Source: Dethiobacter sp.
GTDB lineage: Bacteria > Bacillota > Dethiobacteria > DTU022 > UBA8154
Direction of reading: 5' to 3'
DNA: 64,000 bases
Assembly: GCA_020725665.1 (NCBI GenBank)
Contig: DYEO01000079.1
Location: 1 to 64,000, forward strand
How positions within the stretch are numbered: the first letter of the stretch is position 1; every line of letters begins with the position of its first letter. Below the pieces are notes generated by a model. That model saw only the letters and a list, made by a program, of their open reading frames with translations, was not told the origin of the DNA and searched no databases. Below, piece after piece: positions 45,462 to 54,762 of the stretch. The position numbers and the translations under genes are program-made.

Positions 45462-46426
45462 AACTCTTTTCTCCTTTCCGGTGAGGATACATTTTTAAAT
45501 ACATCTTTTATAAATCCGGGTACATTGATCTTGCTCAGCAGACCGGCCAGCCCCTGGGGCAGAAACATGACGATAAAAATCAGGATCACGCCCAGGGCAA
45601 TCATATAAAAATTAGGATAACGGGCCCAGAGGGACTGGGAAAGGAGTGTCAACATGGTAGCGCCAATGATCGGACCGTGAACATATGCAATACCCCCCAA
45701 AAAAGCCGTAATTGTTACCTGGAACGACATCATGGGGTTAAAGACGGTATAAGGATCGATATAGGTCCAGCGCATGGCCATTACAGCACCGATCATACCC
45801 GGGAAAAAGGCGGATATGGCAAAAGCCTTCCACTTTGCCAGAGCGGCGTTGACCCCCAACGCCTCGGCAGCGTCCTCATCATCTTTAATGCTCATCAATG
45901 CAAGCCCAAAACGGGAACGCTTAATCAGATAAGCTGTAGCAATGGACAAAAGACAAATAACAAGAACCCAATAATACAGATTTTCCAAAGACGGTGTTCT
46001 CAGCAGAATTCTCCCCACCGTACCCCGAATATTTACCTCGTAATAAACCAGGCTGTATTTGACAAATTCACTTAATCCCAATGTCAGGATAACAAAGTAA
46101 GGGCCTTTAACACGCAAAACGGGATATCCTACAACTGCTGCAACAAACACACAAATGAGCCCACTCAAAAGAATTAATATTGGGAATGGTAGTATCTGCC
46201 AATAACTGGCCACAAAATAGGCGCCTATTCCTAAAAAGGCCCCATGCCCCAAAGAAATGTAACCTGTAAATCCTGCCAGTATTAACCAGCTAGTGACCAA
46301 ACCGATCCACATCAGAATATTAAGGATAACAGAAGTAGTATATGTTGTGGCAAACTGTGGAACTAGAAGCAAACTAAGCATGATTAAAGCAATAGCAACT
46401 GGTTTGACATAGGCCTGCATATGCAT
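45458..46426 (-). CDS. livM: ABC transporter permease LivM
   Basis: 322 residues with 8-10 hydrophobic segments. The GYISLGHGAFLGIGAYFVAS segment and EALGVNAALAKWKAFAISAF loop (EAA-type coupling helix) are LivM signatures. Stop overlaps the livG start; livH lies two bases upstream of it. Start ATG at 46426 follows AAGGGG. Confidence 0.92.
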   Translation of the reverse strand: MHMQAYVKPVAIALIMLSLLLVPQFATTYTTSVILNILMWIGLVTSWLILAGFTGYISLGHGAFLGIGAYFVASYWQILPFPILILLSGLICVFVAAVVGYPVLRVKGPYFVILTLGLSEFVKYSLVYYEVNIRGTVGRILLRTPSLENLYYWVLVICLLSIATAYLIKRSRFGLALMSIKDDEDAAEALGVNAALAKWKAFAISAFFPGMIGAVMAMRWTYIDPYTVFNPMMSFQVTITAFLGGIAYVHGPIIGATMLTLLSQSLWARYPNFYMIALGVILIFIVMFLPQGLAGLLSKINVPGFIKDVFKNVSSPERRKEL

Positions 46427-46428
46427 AG

Positions 46429-47304
46429 CTAAAACCCCTTACCAAATATTCCCTTAGGTTTAAACAAAACAACAAGTATAAAAATGAGGTAGCTGATTAC
46501 AGACTCCAAACCAGGGGAAGTCAAGGCAGTACCCACAGAACTGACCAGGCCCAGAATAAAGCCGGCCAACAGGCTTCCTCCAACGTTGCCCATGCCTCCA
46601 AGGATGACAACAATAAAAGCAATAACCGTATAAGGAAGTCCCATAAACGGGGAAAAGACATAATACATACTAAGCAGTACTCCCGCAACACCCGCCATGG
46701 CAAAGCTTATGGCAAAGCTGATAATATAAATTTTATTAACATTTATACCCATAAGCTTGCAGCATTCCCGGTCCTGTATAACGGCACGAATGGCTTTACC
46801 CACCAGGGTCTTTTGTATGAGCAGATAACATCCCAGGCACAACACAACGCCAATAGCAAAGGAAAGCAACCTGTTCGCCGTTACCGGTACGCCCGCCAGG
46901 TGGATAACTTTGGACATATACGTGTAGCTTCTGAGGTTTGCCCCCCAGAAAAATACGGCAATATTTTGCATAATAATCGATAGGGCAAAAAAGATCAGCA
47001 AAGAATTTGCAGCCATCATATCCTGGCTCTGAGACCTTTTTAACAGCGGATTAAACAAACAAAAAAATATAAAAATACCGAAAAGGGCAGATCCAACCGC
47101 CACCAGCAACAGGGAAAACAGCGGACTTAACTGATTTATGGTATACATCCAGTAAGCCGCAAAAGCTCCGAACATGATCAACTCGCCATGGGCAACGTTT
47201 AAAAGCCGCATGGTCCCGTAAATGAGGTTTAAACCTAAGGCTATTAAAGCGTAAACCCCTCCCATAATTAAGCCTGCCAATACTACCTGGGCTATCGCAT
47301 CCAT
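46429..47304 (-). CDS. livH: ABC transporter permease LivH
   Basis: 291 residues with eight hydrophobic segments. The MGGVYALIALGLNLIYGTMRLLNVAHGE segment region and the AVIQDRECCKLMGIN coupling helix identify LivH. ATG at 47304 has GGAG some distance upstream; the frame extends to 47343 without better support. It is the first gene of a five-gene operon whose promoter should lie in 47340-47480. Confidence 0.9.
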   Translation of the reverse strand: MDAIAQVVLAGLIMGGVYALIALGLNLIYGTMRLLNVAHGELIMFGAFAAYWMYTINQLSPLFSLLLVAVGSALFGIFIFFCLFNPLLKRSQSQDMMAANSLLIFFALSIIMQNIAVFFWGANLRSYTYMSKVIHLAGVPVTANRLLSFAIGVVLCLGCYLLIQKTLVGKAIRAVIQDRECCKLMGINVNKIYIISFAISFAMAGVAGVLLSMYYVFSPFMGLPYTVIAFIVVILGGMGNVGGSLLAGFILGLVSSVGTALTSPGLESVISYLIFILVVLFKPKGIFGKGF

Positions 47305-47388
47305 ACTTATAACCAATCTCCTAATGCATAATTTATTAAACAATAAACAGTTTTCTAAACAAAGGTAAAATATTAATTTTCATAGGTT

Positions 47389-47412
47389 AAGAAATATGAT
47401 ATTTCTTGTCAA
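47389..47412 (-). promoter_or_regulatory. Palindrome and -35 box upstream of livH
   Basis: AAGAAATAT and ATATTTCTT form a perfect 9+1+9 palindrome (47389-47407) abutting a consensus TTGACA on the minus strand (47407-47412). The matching -10 (TAACCT after 17 bases) is weak. A regulator bound here would cover the spacer of the liv promoter. Supported only by symmetry and position. Confidence 0.4.
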
Positions 47413-47483
47413 ATTTATAATGATTATATCCATTTTAATGTTTCATTAAAATAAGTCAATTTAAACAAAAACTTTTTCCTGTT

Positions 47484-47663
47484 TTAGTTGAGAATGTACC
47501 AATACTGCTTTGGTTCAAACCAGCCGCCAAACCCCTTAAGTATATTAGCGGCCAGTCGAACCAGAAGTTAATGACAATCAGCACTTACATCATACATGGA
47601 AGTTATATCAGAGGCGAAACCGATGGCAAGGATTCCTGTAGCTGTTAAATTATTCCATCCTTT
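47484..47663 (-). pseudogene. Possible coding remnant in the livH-hyuB gap
   Basis: In one minus frame this stretch reads as protein-like sequence (LTATGILAIGFASDIT, then RLAANILKGFGGWFEPK) interrupted by a single TAA. There is no start or ribosome site and I recognise no family. It may be the tail of a lost membrane or metabolic gene, or chance. The rest of 47344-47746 is AT-rich non-coding DNA. Confidence 0.25.
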
Positions 47664-47746
47664 CTAAATATACTATAATATATTTTTAAAATACCCTGGC
47701 TTCGCTGGACGGATCCAAATGTAAATATATCAAAATAAAAGGCTTG

Positions 47747-47778
47747 CTGTCCCTGGCCGCATAACCGGCCAGGGACAG
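47747..47778 (-). terminator. Terminator of the hyuAB transcript
   Basis: CTGTCCCTGGCC (47747-47758) and GGCCAGGGACAG (47767-47778) form a perfect 12-bp stem with an eight-base loop, ten bases beyond the hyuB stop. On the minus strand a T-rich tract (CCTTTTATTTTG) follows. The opposite strand also shows a T-run, so it may work in both directions. Confidence 0.85.
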
Positions 47779-47788
47779 ACTCCTTTTT

Positions 47789-49690
47789 TTACCAGCCGGG
47801 AGGTCTGGCAATGGTTATGTGTGGTTGCACTTCCTCTTCGGTAGGCTCTTTTTCCACCCGGATATTTTCACCAAGTGGATTAATCTCGTGTTCGCCTGTT
47901 CCCCGGGGGAACGGTTTCTTTCTCAGTTCTTCCCTGAGCTTGTTTGTTGCTTCCCAATCTATTTCATACTCACAGGCATCCTCATCGATAACATTCACTA
48001 CAACACCATAATACTTCTTCGCAGCTTCCATGGTCAGCCACTCATCCATAATGTCTTCCTTTACCAACTCCGGATCGCGGTCCAAAGGATTCCCATAGCC
48101 GCCACCGCCGCTGGAAGTGTAGTAGATATTGTCTCCTGCTTTTAGCGGTTCACCCGTGGCATACATGCCCAGATCCTTCTCCTGCGGTGTTCCCACATTA
48201 ATCTTCAGGGCACAGCCGCCGCCATTGGTACCGCCATTCAGCCCGAACGGAGGGAACTTTTCCCGGTCCCCGTGGATAGTCATGGTAACATCGGTAAGTA
48301 CCTGCAATTCCCTTACCAGTGCAAAACCTCCCCGGCGCTTACCGTGGCCGCAACTGTCTTTTCTGGCTTCATAGCGTGTATAGATCACCGGGAACCAGCG
48401 CTCTTCCAGTTCCTGGGGAATCGTCCGGGCGTTGCAGAAGCGCATGAAGATCAGGGACTTGCCATCCTTAAAAACCCGGGCATTTTCGCCCCCCACCGCG
48501 TAAGTATACTGGACAAACGGCCTGCCGGTCCGCGGGTTGATTCCCCCAAGGCACAGATTGGTAAGGCTCACCGCGGCCGGATAGACCCGCCAGGGTTTAA
48601 CGCTGGCAATAGCCTGGCTCAGGCAGGCGATGGTTACCGCTTCAATCTTGTCAAATGCTCCGGAGCAATAGCCGGTAGTGCCCGCCGGTTCATTGACATG
48701 CACGCAGGTTCCCGGCTTTGAAATAACATTTATGGAACGTGTTACGCCGTGGTTTAAGGGAAAGAGTTCGGGAAAAGCAATCATGAATCCCAGGAAATTA
48801 GCCCCAAGCAAAGTAGCGCGGGAGCATCCCCAGGAGGCTTTTGGTTGAACATCCGAACCGGTCCAGTCAAAGGTCAACTGATCTCCCTTGACCGTAAGCG
48901 TACAGGTTACCTTGATGGGGGGTTTGCCTTCCTTCAGGACATCCTGATCGCCGAAGTCCTCAAAGTAGTACTCCCCGTCCGGCATCGCCTCAATTTCTTT
49001 CCTGAGCATGCGCTCCGTGTAGTTAAACTGTTCTTCCATGGCAATATGGACCATTTCAGGCCCGTACTTATCCGCCAGTTCGATCATTCTTTTCTCCATT
49101 AATTTGCCGGCTTCAAACTGGGCGGTCAGGTCTCCCCTGCGCTCGATAGCACCCCGGATATTGAGGGATATAAATTTCCAGATGGGCTCGTTGAGTCTGT
49201 TGTTTTCATAAAGCTTAATAGGTGGAATACGAATCCCTTCAGCATAGCAACTGTCGGCATGGGGATTGAAGGTCCCAGGATAAGGTCCGCCGATATCCGG
49301 CCAGTGGATCACTGTGCAGGAAAAGGCCAGGATCTCTCCCTTGTAAAAAATTGGCCGGATGAGGCGCGTATCATTGACATGGGATCCGGTACGGTAGGGG
49401 TCGCTGAAAAGGTACGCATCTCCAGGCTGCATCTGCGAGACAGGAATGTCTTTTAACAACTCCTTAACCGATTCTTCAAAGGAGCCGTAGTGCGCCGCTG
49501 CATCAGTGTGGCCGTGCGCTACAAGTTCTCCCTTGGGTGTCAGGATAGCATTGGAACGGTCACGGCCCATCCCGATAACGGGGTGGTAGGCAATCCGTTC
49601 AATGGTCGTGCTGGCCTCATAGGCAGCAGCAACAAACGCATTGCGGAGAACTTCAAAAGTGATTAAATCTATTCTCATATCGTGTTCCAT
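47789..49690 (-). CDS. hyuB: Hydantoinase B / oxoprolinase-type subunit
   Basis: 633 residues, the full HyuB length. Motifs include ERIAYHPVIGMGRDRSNAIL near the start, DPYRTGSHVNDTRL, and the Gly-rich end GDNIYYTSSGGGGYGNPLDRDP. With HyuA it forms an ATP-dependent enzyme that opens cyclic amides (N-methylhydantoin, oxoproline) or, in acetone/acetophenone carboxylase relatives, carboxylates ketones. No gamma subunit is nearby, which argues for the amide-opening branch. ATG 49690 is eight bases from GGAGG; ATG 49696 is too close. Nine-odd bases separate it from hyuA. Confidence 0.88.
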   Translation of the reverse strand: MEHDMRIDLITFEVLRNAFVAAAYEASTTIERIAYHPVIGMGRDRSNAILTPKGELVAHGHTDAAAHYGSFEESVKELLKDIPVSQMQPGDAYLFSDPYRTGSHVNDTRLIRPIFYKGEILAFSCTVIHWPDIGGPYPGTFNPHADSCYAEGIRIPPIKLYENNRLNEPIWKFISLNIRGAIERRGDLTAQFEAGKLMEKRMIELADKYGPEMVHIAMEEQFNYTERMLRKEIEAMPDGEYYFEDFGDQDVLKEGKPPIKVTCTLTVKGDQLTFDWTGSDVQPKASWGCSRATLLGANFLGFMIAFPELFPLNHGVTRSINVISKPGTCVHVNEPAGTTGYCSGAFDKIEAVTIACLSQAIASVKPWRVYPAAVSLTNLCLGGINPRTGRPFVQYTYAVGGENARVFKDGKSLIFMRFCNARTIPQELEERWFPVIYTRYEARKDSCGHGKRRGGFALVRELQVLTDVTMTIHGDREKFPPFGLNGGTNGGGCALKINVGTPQEKDLGMYATGEPLKAGDNIYYTSSGGGGYGNPLDRDPELVKEDIMDEWLTMEAAKKYYGVVVNVIDEDACEYEIDWEATNKLREELRKKPFPRGTGEHEINPLGENIRVEKEPTEEEVQPHITIARPPGW

Positions 49691-49704
49691 TCTCATGTCC
49701 TCCT

Positions 49705-51768
49705 TTATTTACGCTTATCCGTAATCTTGATTACCAGGTTCCCGTAAGCGTCCACCGTGGCCCGGCATCCCGGAGGCATGACCGTGGTGGTATCCTGTTG
49801 TTCCACAATAGCCGGCCCGTCAAAAACAGCACCTTCCAGCAAGCGGCTTCTCTCATATATCTTCGTGTCGGTAAAGCCGTCGGTTTCCTCAAAATATACC
49901 TTCCGGGTTTCCTTGTAAGCGTCTTCCGCCACTCCTGTTTTATTCAACTTTGGCAATTCAGGCTTGGATACTGCTCCCAAACCCACAACCCGCAGGTTAA
50001 CGATCTCCATCTGCACGTATCCCGGCGGCAGGTTATAACCGTACTTCGCCTGCATGGCTGCCAGGAAATTTTCCGTGATTTCTTTCATGTCCCGGATTTC
50101 CCCCGGTGGAACATCAATGGTAAAGAAAGCGCTCTGGTTAAAGTACTTCACATCAACCTGGCGGCGAATCGTCATATCCTTGTCGTCTATACCTTCTTTG
50201 CGCAGGGTGGCGATTGCCTGCTGCACAACTTCTTCCATGTCCTTGTTCAAATCGTCATAGTTAAGTTCGCTCTCCACTTTATGCAGCGGCTTGGTAAATT
50301 CGTGTTTGACATCCACGCGGATGGCGCCAAAAGCAGAGGCATAGCCGGGATAGGGTGGGACGACCACGGTGCCCACACCCAGTTCTTTTGCCAGGTCCAC
50401 GGCATAGAGGGAGCCGCCGCCGCCGTAGGGCACGATGCAGAAATCCCTGGGGTCCCAGCCCCTGGCCACCGTCTGCAGCCGCAGCGCCAGCATAAGGTTG
50501 CTGGTAGCCACCTTATACATGGAAAACGCCGCTTTTTCCGCCGTCCAGCCGTAGTGGTCACCGATTTTTTCCTGCAGCGCCTTGCGGGAAAGTTCGGGGT
50601 AAACAGTCATTTCTCCGCCGAGGAAATAATCGGGGTTAATACGTCCAAGGACGATCTGGCAATCGGTGTTTGTCGGCTGATCGCCGCCCGCACCGTAACA
50701 AGCCGGCCCGGGAACAGCCCCCATACTTTGCGGGCCTACATTGAGGATATTGCCCTTGTCAACCCAGCCGATACTCCCGCCTCCGGCGCCCATGTACACC
50801 GTATCCACCGATGTTAAGCAGCAGGGTACATTCCAAAGGATCTTCCATTCATGGGTGATGGCAGGTTCTCCTTTATAGATCATGGAAACGTTGTTCGTTG
50901 TCCCGCCGGTTTCAAAGGCAATCACGTTTTCAAATCCTGCAAGACTGCCGATGTAGCCGGCCATGCCCACAGCGCCGGATACGGGAGAGGAATGGAATGT
51001 GCGGGCAGGGAACTTAATAGCCTCGTCCATACCGATAATACCGCCGCCGCTGGTGGTGATGAGAACACCCTTGTCGTAGTTCCAATCTTCTCTGAGGCGT
51101 TGGGCCAGCCCTTCAAGATAACGGTGCAAAATGGGAGATATATAGGCATTAAGAACGGTCGTTGTTGTCCTTTCAAATTCCAGCATCTCCGGCCTGATTT
51201 CATAGGAGATGGTAACGTCGACGCCCGGCAGTTCCTCTCTCAATATTTCCGCCGTGCGCTTTTCATGATCCGGGTTCATGAAAGAATCCATGTAGACGAC
51301 AGCCACGGACTCAATACCTCTCTTTTTAAACTTGCGTGCCGCGGCCCGGACATCGTCTTCATTCAGGGGAATGATCACGTCCCCCCAGGGGCCTATACGC
51401 TCTTCAACCTCCAAAACATTGCGCCGAGGAATAATCAGCGGGGGGGGATCCCAGTCCAATTCAAACGCAGAAATACGTTCGGCCCTTCCCCCACCAAGCA
51501 CATCACGAAAACCCTTCGTTGTGATTAAACCCGTGTTTACACCTTTCCGTTCCAGGATCGCGTTGGTGGAGACCGTAGCCCCATGGCGGAATGAAATGCA
51601 TTCTTCGCCAGTAATTCCTGCCCTTTTTAAGCCGTTGATCACGCCTTCAAAAAAAGTAGGAGGGGTGGAAGGAACTTTGCCCAGCCTTTGTTCACCGGTT
51701 TCAAGATCGATGCCGATAACATCTGTAAAAGTTCCTCCAATGTCTGTTCCTACAACAAATTTACCCAT
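49705..51768 (-). CDS. hyuA: Hydantoinase A / oxoprolinase-type ATPase subunit
   Basis: 687 residues. The N-terminus GTDIGGTFTDVIGID is the phosphate-binding loop of the hydantoinase A ATPase, followed by HGATVSTNAILERKG, SSPVSGAVGMAGYIG, the second phosphate motif FETGGTTNNVSMI and CIVPYGGGGSLYAVDLAKELG. It would phosphorylate the carbonyl or the substrate for HyuB. A good GGAGGAGG precedes the ATG. It lies ~120 bases downstream of a Mo-oxidoreductase gene on the same strand. Indole-acetate degraders use HyuAB-like proteins to open an oxindole ring, a possible analogue here (inference). Confidence 0.88.
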   Translation of the reverse strand: MGKFVVGTDIGGTFTDVIGIDLETGEQRLGKVPSTPPTFFEGVINGLKRAGITGEECISFRHGATVSTNAILERKGVNTGLITTKGFRDVLGGGRAERISAFELDWDPPPLIIPRRNVLEVEERIGPWGDVIIPLNEDDVRAAARKFKKRGIESVAVVYMDSFMNPDHEKRTAEILREELPGVDVTISYEIRPEMLEFERTTTTVLNAYISPILHRYLEGLAQRLREDWNYDKGVLITTSGGGIIGMDEAIKFPARTFHSSPVSGAVGMAGYIGSLAGFENVIAFETGGTTNNVSMIYKGEPAITHEWKILWNVPCCLTSVDTVYMGAGGGSIGWVDKGNILNVGPQSMGAVPGPACYGAGGDQPTNTDCQIVLGRINPDYFLGGEMTVYPELSRKALQEKIGDHYGWTAEKAAFSMYKVATSNLMLALRLQTVARGWDPRDFCIVPYGGGGSLYAVDLAKELGVGTVVVPPYPGYASAFGAIRVDVKHEFTKPLHKVESELNYDDLNKDMEEVVQQAIATLRKEGIDDKDMTIRRQVDVKYFNQSAFFTIDVPPGEIRDMKEITENFLAAMQAKYGYNLPPGYVQMEIVNLRVVGLGAVSKPELPKLNKTGVAEDAYKETRKVYFEETDGFTDTKIYERSRLLEGAVFDGPAIVEQQDTTTVMPPGCRATVDAYGNLVIKITDKRK

Positions 51769-51886
51769 AAGTCTTGCCTCCTCCTGATAATAAATATTGA
51801 TGCTAAAAACCTCATCGAAAAATCAAAACGCGTACTTACCTCCCCCTTTCCCATTTAGAAAAACAATCTTTTGCATCAATGATGCT

Positions 51887-53980
51887 TTAATTTATTTTGT
51901 AGACATTGCACAATAGCCCCCGTAGGGGAGTCGTGCCCATGTCCGGTGAGCAATGCTTGTTTTCTGTCAGGTAATTCACATTGGCCTTTCCTGGCCAGCC
52001 CGGACAGATCTGGACGACCCGCGGGTCAATGCCTTCGCATAACCTTGCCCTTATTTCAATGCGCCCCCTGCTGGATTCCACGGCCACCCAATCCCCATCA
52101 TTAATGGACAAACTTTTGGCCGTGGCCGGGTGAATATCCACAAATGGTTCCGGCTCCCTTCTGCGCAGGGAGGGAATATTGCGCATCTCTGTATGCCTGT
52201 AAAAAATGACTCGCCCCCCTGTCGTTAAAACCAAGGGGAATTTTTTTGCCAGATCCGGTGTGCTATAGGGGCTTTCTTGTGGTTCTGCGTAATATGGCAG
52301 AGGATCGTAAGAGAGGTTCTTTAAAATAAGGGAGTACAGTTCAACCTTTCTTGACGGGGTATCAAATCCGTTTTCCATATACTTGTGATACTTGTAAGGT
52401 ACGCGGATGATGCCTTTTTGCTTGAACTCCGCAAAAGAAAGACCCAATGGCCGCAGTAAATGATCTAAATATTCCGCATCATTTTTCCACGGGAAGAATT
52501 CACCCAATTGCAATTTGTGAGCCAGGGCAAAGATAATTTCCCGGTCCGTTTTACATTCAGGAGTCTCCATAACTTTTTGACGCACGTAAATATCCCCATA
52601 GGTTGCCTGCAGGGAATCGGTAATATCATCCGTTTCCAACCACGAAGTAACTGGCAGAACCATGTCCGCCATTTCCGCTGTTTTAGTCACAAACAGGTCC
52701 ACAACGACTTTGAATTCCAGTTTGCGCAGGGCCGCTTCCACCTCGTTGGAGTTGGCCCAGCTAACGGCGGGATTGCTGCCAAAAATAATTCCTGCCTTTA
52801 CCGGGTAAGGACTGCCTGTCAGGATAGTCTGCCAAAGGGAAGGCATGTGGGCCGCGCCTCCCCCCAGTGCCTTTTCATCCACCAGCACCCGGTACCGCCC
52901 TGCACCCATACGTTTTTCTCTTTGTTCTCCGGAAAGCAGGTCGGGCTTGAAAATTTGCGTATCAAAAGTATTCAGGTGTCCGGCGGACATGGGTGCAAAA
53001 TTGCCTCCCGGATTATCCACGTTACCTGTTAACGCCTGGATGAGCGCAATTGCCCTGCTTGTCTGGATAGTATTATTATTCTGATCAATAGCGACACACT
53101 GAAAAATGGAAGATGGGTTGTTTTCCACCATCATATACGCTGCCTGACGGATGGACTCTACCGGAACCCACGTAATTTCAGCTACTTTTTCCGGAGGGTA
53201 TGCCTCAAGTCTCCTGCATAGTTCCGGAAAACCAAAGGTCCATTGCGCTACGAACGACCGATCAAAGAGATTTTCAAACACCATAACATTAAGTATTCCC
53301 AGAGCAAGGGCAGCATCGGTAGCGGGACGGATTTGCAACCAAAGATCGGCACGCTCTGCCGCTTCCGTTTTGACAGGATCCACAACGATCAACTTGCTTC
53401 CCCGGCGCAGCGCAGCCAACATGCGGTACCACTTGGCCGGCCACGTTGCAGCAGGGTTGGCTCCCCAAATAGTCAGACATCTGGTATTTTCAATATCCGG
53501 ACATTCCATGGCCCCCGATCCAAAAGTAAAAAAAGAAGAAGTGAGCCTGGGCACAAAACACTGCGCCCATCCCGGTTCCCCCCAATTGGGCGATCCAAAA
53601 GCATTTATCAATCTTACGAACAGGGGGAACCAGCTACCCCTTCCCGTTCCCTGCATAAAAGCTACTGCTTCTGCACCATATGACTTTTTATAAACCAACA
53701 TCTTTTCGGCAATGTATTGCAGTGCCTCTCCCCACGAAACCTGTTCCCAATTTCCACGCTTATTTTTTTTAAGGGGATGTTTAACCCGATCCGGGTGGTT
53801 TACCAGTTCCCTGGTAGCAGTCCCTTTTGGGCACACATACCCTTTCGTCACAGGATTATCTTTATCGCCAACAATGCGGGTTACTTTGCCTTTTTCCACA
53901 GTTACCAGAACGCCACATTCACAGTGACAATGACGGCAACTTGTTCTATATACACGCTTTTCCTGACCCTCTAAAAACAC
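51887..53980 (-). CDS. Mo/W bis-MGD oxidoreductase, single subunit
   Basis: 697 residues. Cys15, Cys18, Cys22 and Cys50 hold the [4Fe-4S] cluster; Cys141, after FGSPNWGEPGWAQ, is the predicted metal ligand; SKLIVVDPVKTEAAERADLW and LQIRPATDAALALG belong to the pterin-binding body, and the last 110 residues form the dinucleotide-binding domain. No export signal. No Fe-S or membrane partner is next to it, unlike the 717 gene, which fits a non-redox or ferredoxin-linked role as in acetylene hydratase. GTG at 53980 follows TTGGAGG. It lies between ubiX and hyuA. Confidence 0.85.
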   Translation of the reverse strand: MFLEGQEKRVYRTSCRHCHCECGVLVTVEKGKVTRIVGDKDNPVTKGYVCPKGTATRELVNHPDRVKHPLKKNKRGNWEQVSWGEALQYIAEKMLVYKKSYGAEAVAFMQGTGRGSWFPLFVRLINAFGSPNWGEPGWAQCFVPRLTSSFFTFGSGAMECPDIENTRCLTIWGANPAATWPAKWYRMLAALRRGSKLIVVDPVKTEAAERADLWLQIRPATDAALALGILNVMVFENLFDRSFVAQWTFGFPELCRRLEAYPPEKVAEITWVPVESIRQAAYMMVENNPSSIFQCVAIDQNNNTIQTSRAIALIQALTGNVDNPGGNFAPMSAGHLNTFDTQIFKPDLLSGEQREKRMGAGRYRVLVDEKALGGGAAHMPSLWQTILTGSPYPVKAGIIFGSNPAVSWANSNEVEAALRKLEFKVVVDLFVTKTAEMADMVLPVTSWLETDDITDSLQATYGDIYVRQKVMETPECKTDREIIFALAHKLQLGEFFPWKNDAEYLDHLLRPLGLSFAEFKQKGIIRVPYKYHKYMENGFDTPSRKVELYSLILKNLSYDPLPYYAEPQESPYSTPDLAKKFPLVLTTGGRVIFYRHTEMRNIPSLRRREPEPFVDIHPATAKSLSINDGDWVAVESSRGRIEIRARLCEGIDPRVVQICPGWPGKANVNYLTENKHCSPDMGTTPLRGLLCNVYKIN

Positions 53981-54149
53981 CGCTGACTACCTCCAACCAA
54001 ACTAATTAATCTGATATCTACGGTTAATTTAATAAAATTATAATACAATTATCATAAATCTGCTATGTAGTATAAAAACGAATATTTATTGTTTATTTGT
54101 GGGTTGACCATAAGGCATTTTCAGGCCAATACAACAATGGTAATATTTA

Positions 54150-54731
54150 CTATTTCTCCGTGCCCGCCAAAGTATTTTCCCCCTGCCAGCGGCGAAACAT
54201 TGCATAGGCAAGGTCAAATTGATCCAATACTTTTCCAGTTGTATGATTAATAATATCCTCTATTGTTTGGGGATGATTATAAAACGCCGGCAGTGGGGGC
54301 ATGATGATCGCGCCAAGCCGGGCAACCTTCAACATTAACTCCAGATGCCCGGCATGCAATGGGGTTTCTCTGACCAGCAAAATAAGCTTCCTTCTTTCTT
54401 TCAGACATACATCCGCCGCCCTGACCAACAGGTTATCGTTATAGGAGTTGGCAATAGCAGATAAGCTTTTAACGGAACAGGGCGCGATCACCATACCATC
54501 CGTTTTAAATGAGCCGCTGGCAATAGAGGCCCCAATGTTTTCAATGTTATGCACTTCTGAGGCCAGGGCTTCCACAGTCTCAATGGGATAGCTTGTTTCC
54601 AACTGAATGGTTTTCTTTCCCGCAGTGGAAATAACGAGGTGAATATATACACCCAGATGATGAAGAGCCTCTAAAATTCTGATCCCGTAAACTACCCCCG
54701 AAGCACCGGAGATGCCCAGAATAAGTTTCAA
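54150..54731 (-). CDS. ubiX: UbiX-type flavin prenyltransferase
   Basis: 193 residues. GISGASGVVYG binds the FMN phosphate, and MVIAPCSVKSLSAIA and the LLVRETPLH strand are UbiX hallmarks. It attaches a dimethylallyl unit to FMN to make prenyl-FMN, the cofactor of UbiD enzymes. It is the only ubiX in the window and presumably serves the UbiD copies at 28.5 and 57.9 kb. TTG at 54731 follows GAAGGAGG at a slightly long spacing. It is 31 bases downstream of dctM and so co-transcribed with the TRAP genes. Confidence 0.93.
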   Translation of the reverse strand: MKLILGISGASGVVYGIRILEALHHLGVYIHLVISTAGKKTIQLETSYPIETVEALASEVHNIENIGASIASGSFKTDGMVIAPCSVKSLSAIANSYNDNLLVRAADVCLKERRKLILLVRETPLHAGHLELMLKVARLGAIIMPPLPAFYNHPQTIEDIINHTTGKVLDQFDLAYAMFRRWQGENTLAGTEK

Positions 54732-54762
54732 AGCCGGTATGCCTCCTTCTAAACGTTAATGC

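Noticed and set aside
49798..50817. 339-codon plus-strand frame opposite hyuA
   Set aside because: Antisense shadow of an intact HyuA with clear ATPase motifs; no ribosome site, His/Phe-rich composition.
47789..51768. Acetone or acetophenone carboxylase operon
   Set aside because: HyuA/HyuB resemble alpha/beta subunits of these, but no gamma or delta subunit gene is nearby; kept as a generic hydantoinase/oxoprolinase type with the carboxylase option open.
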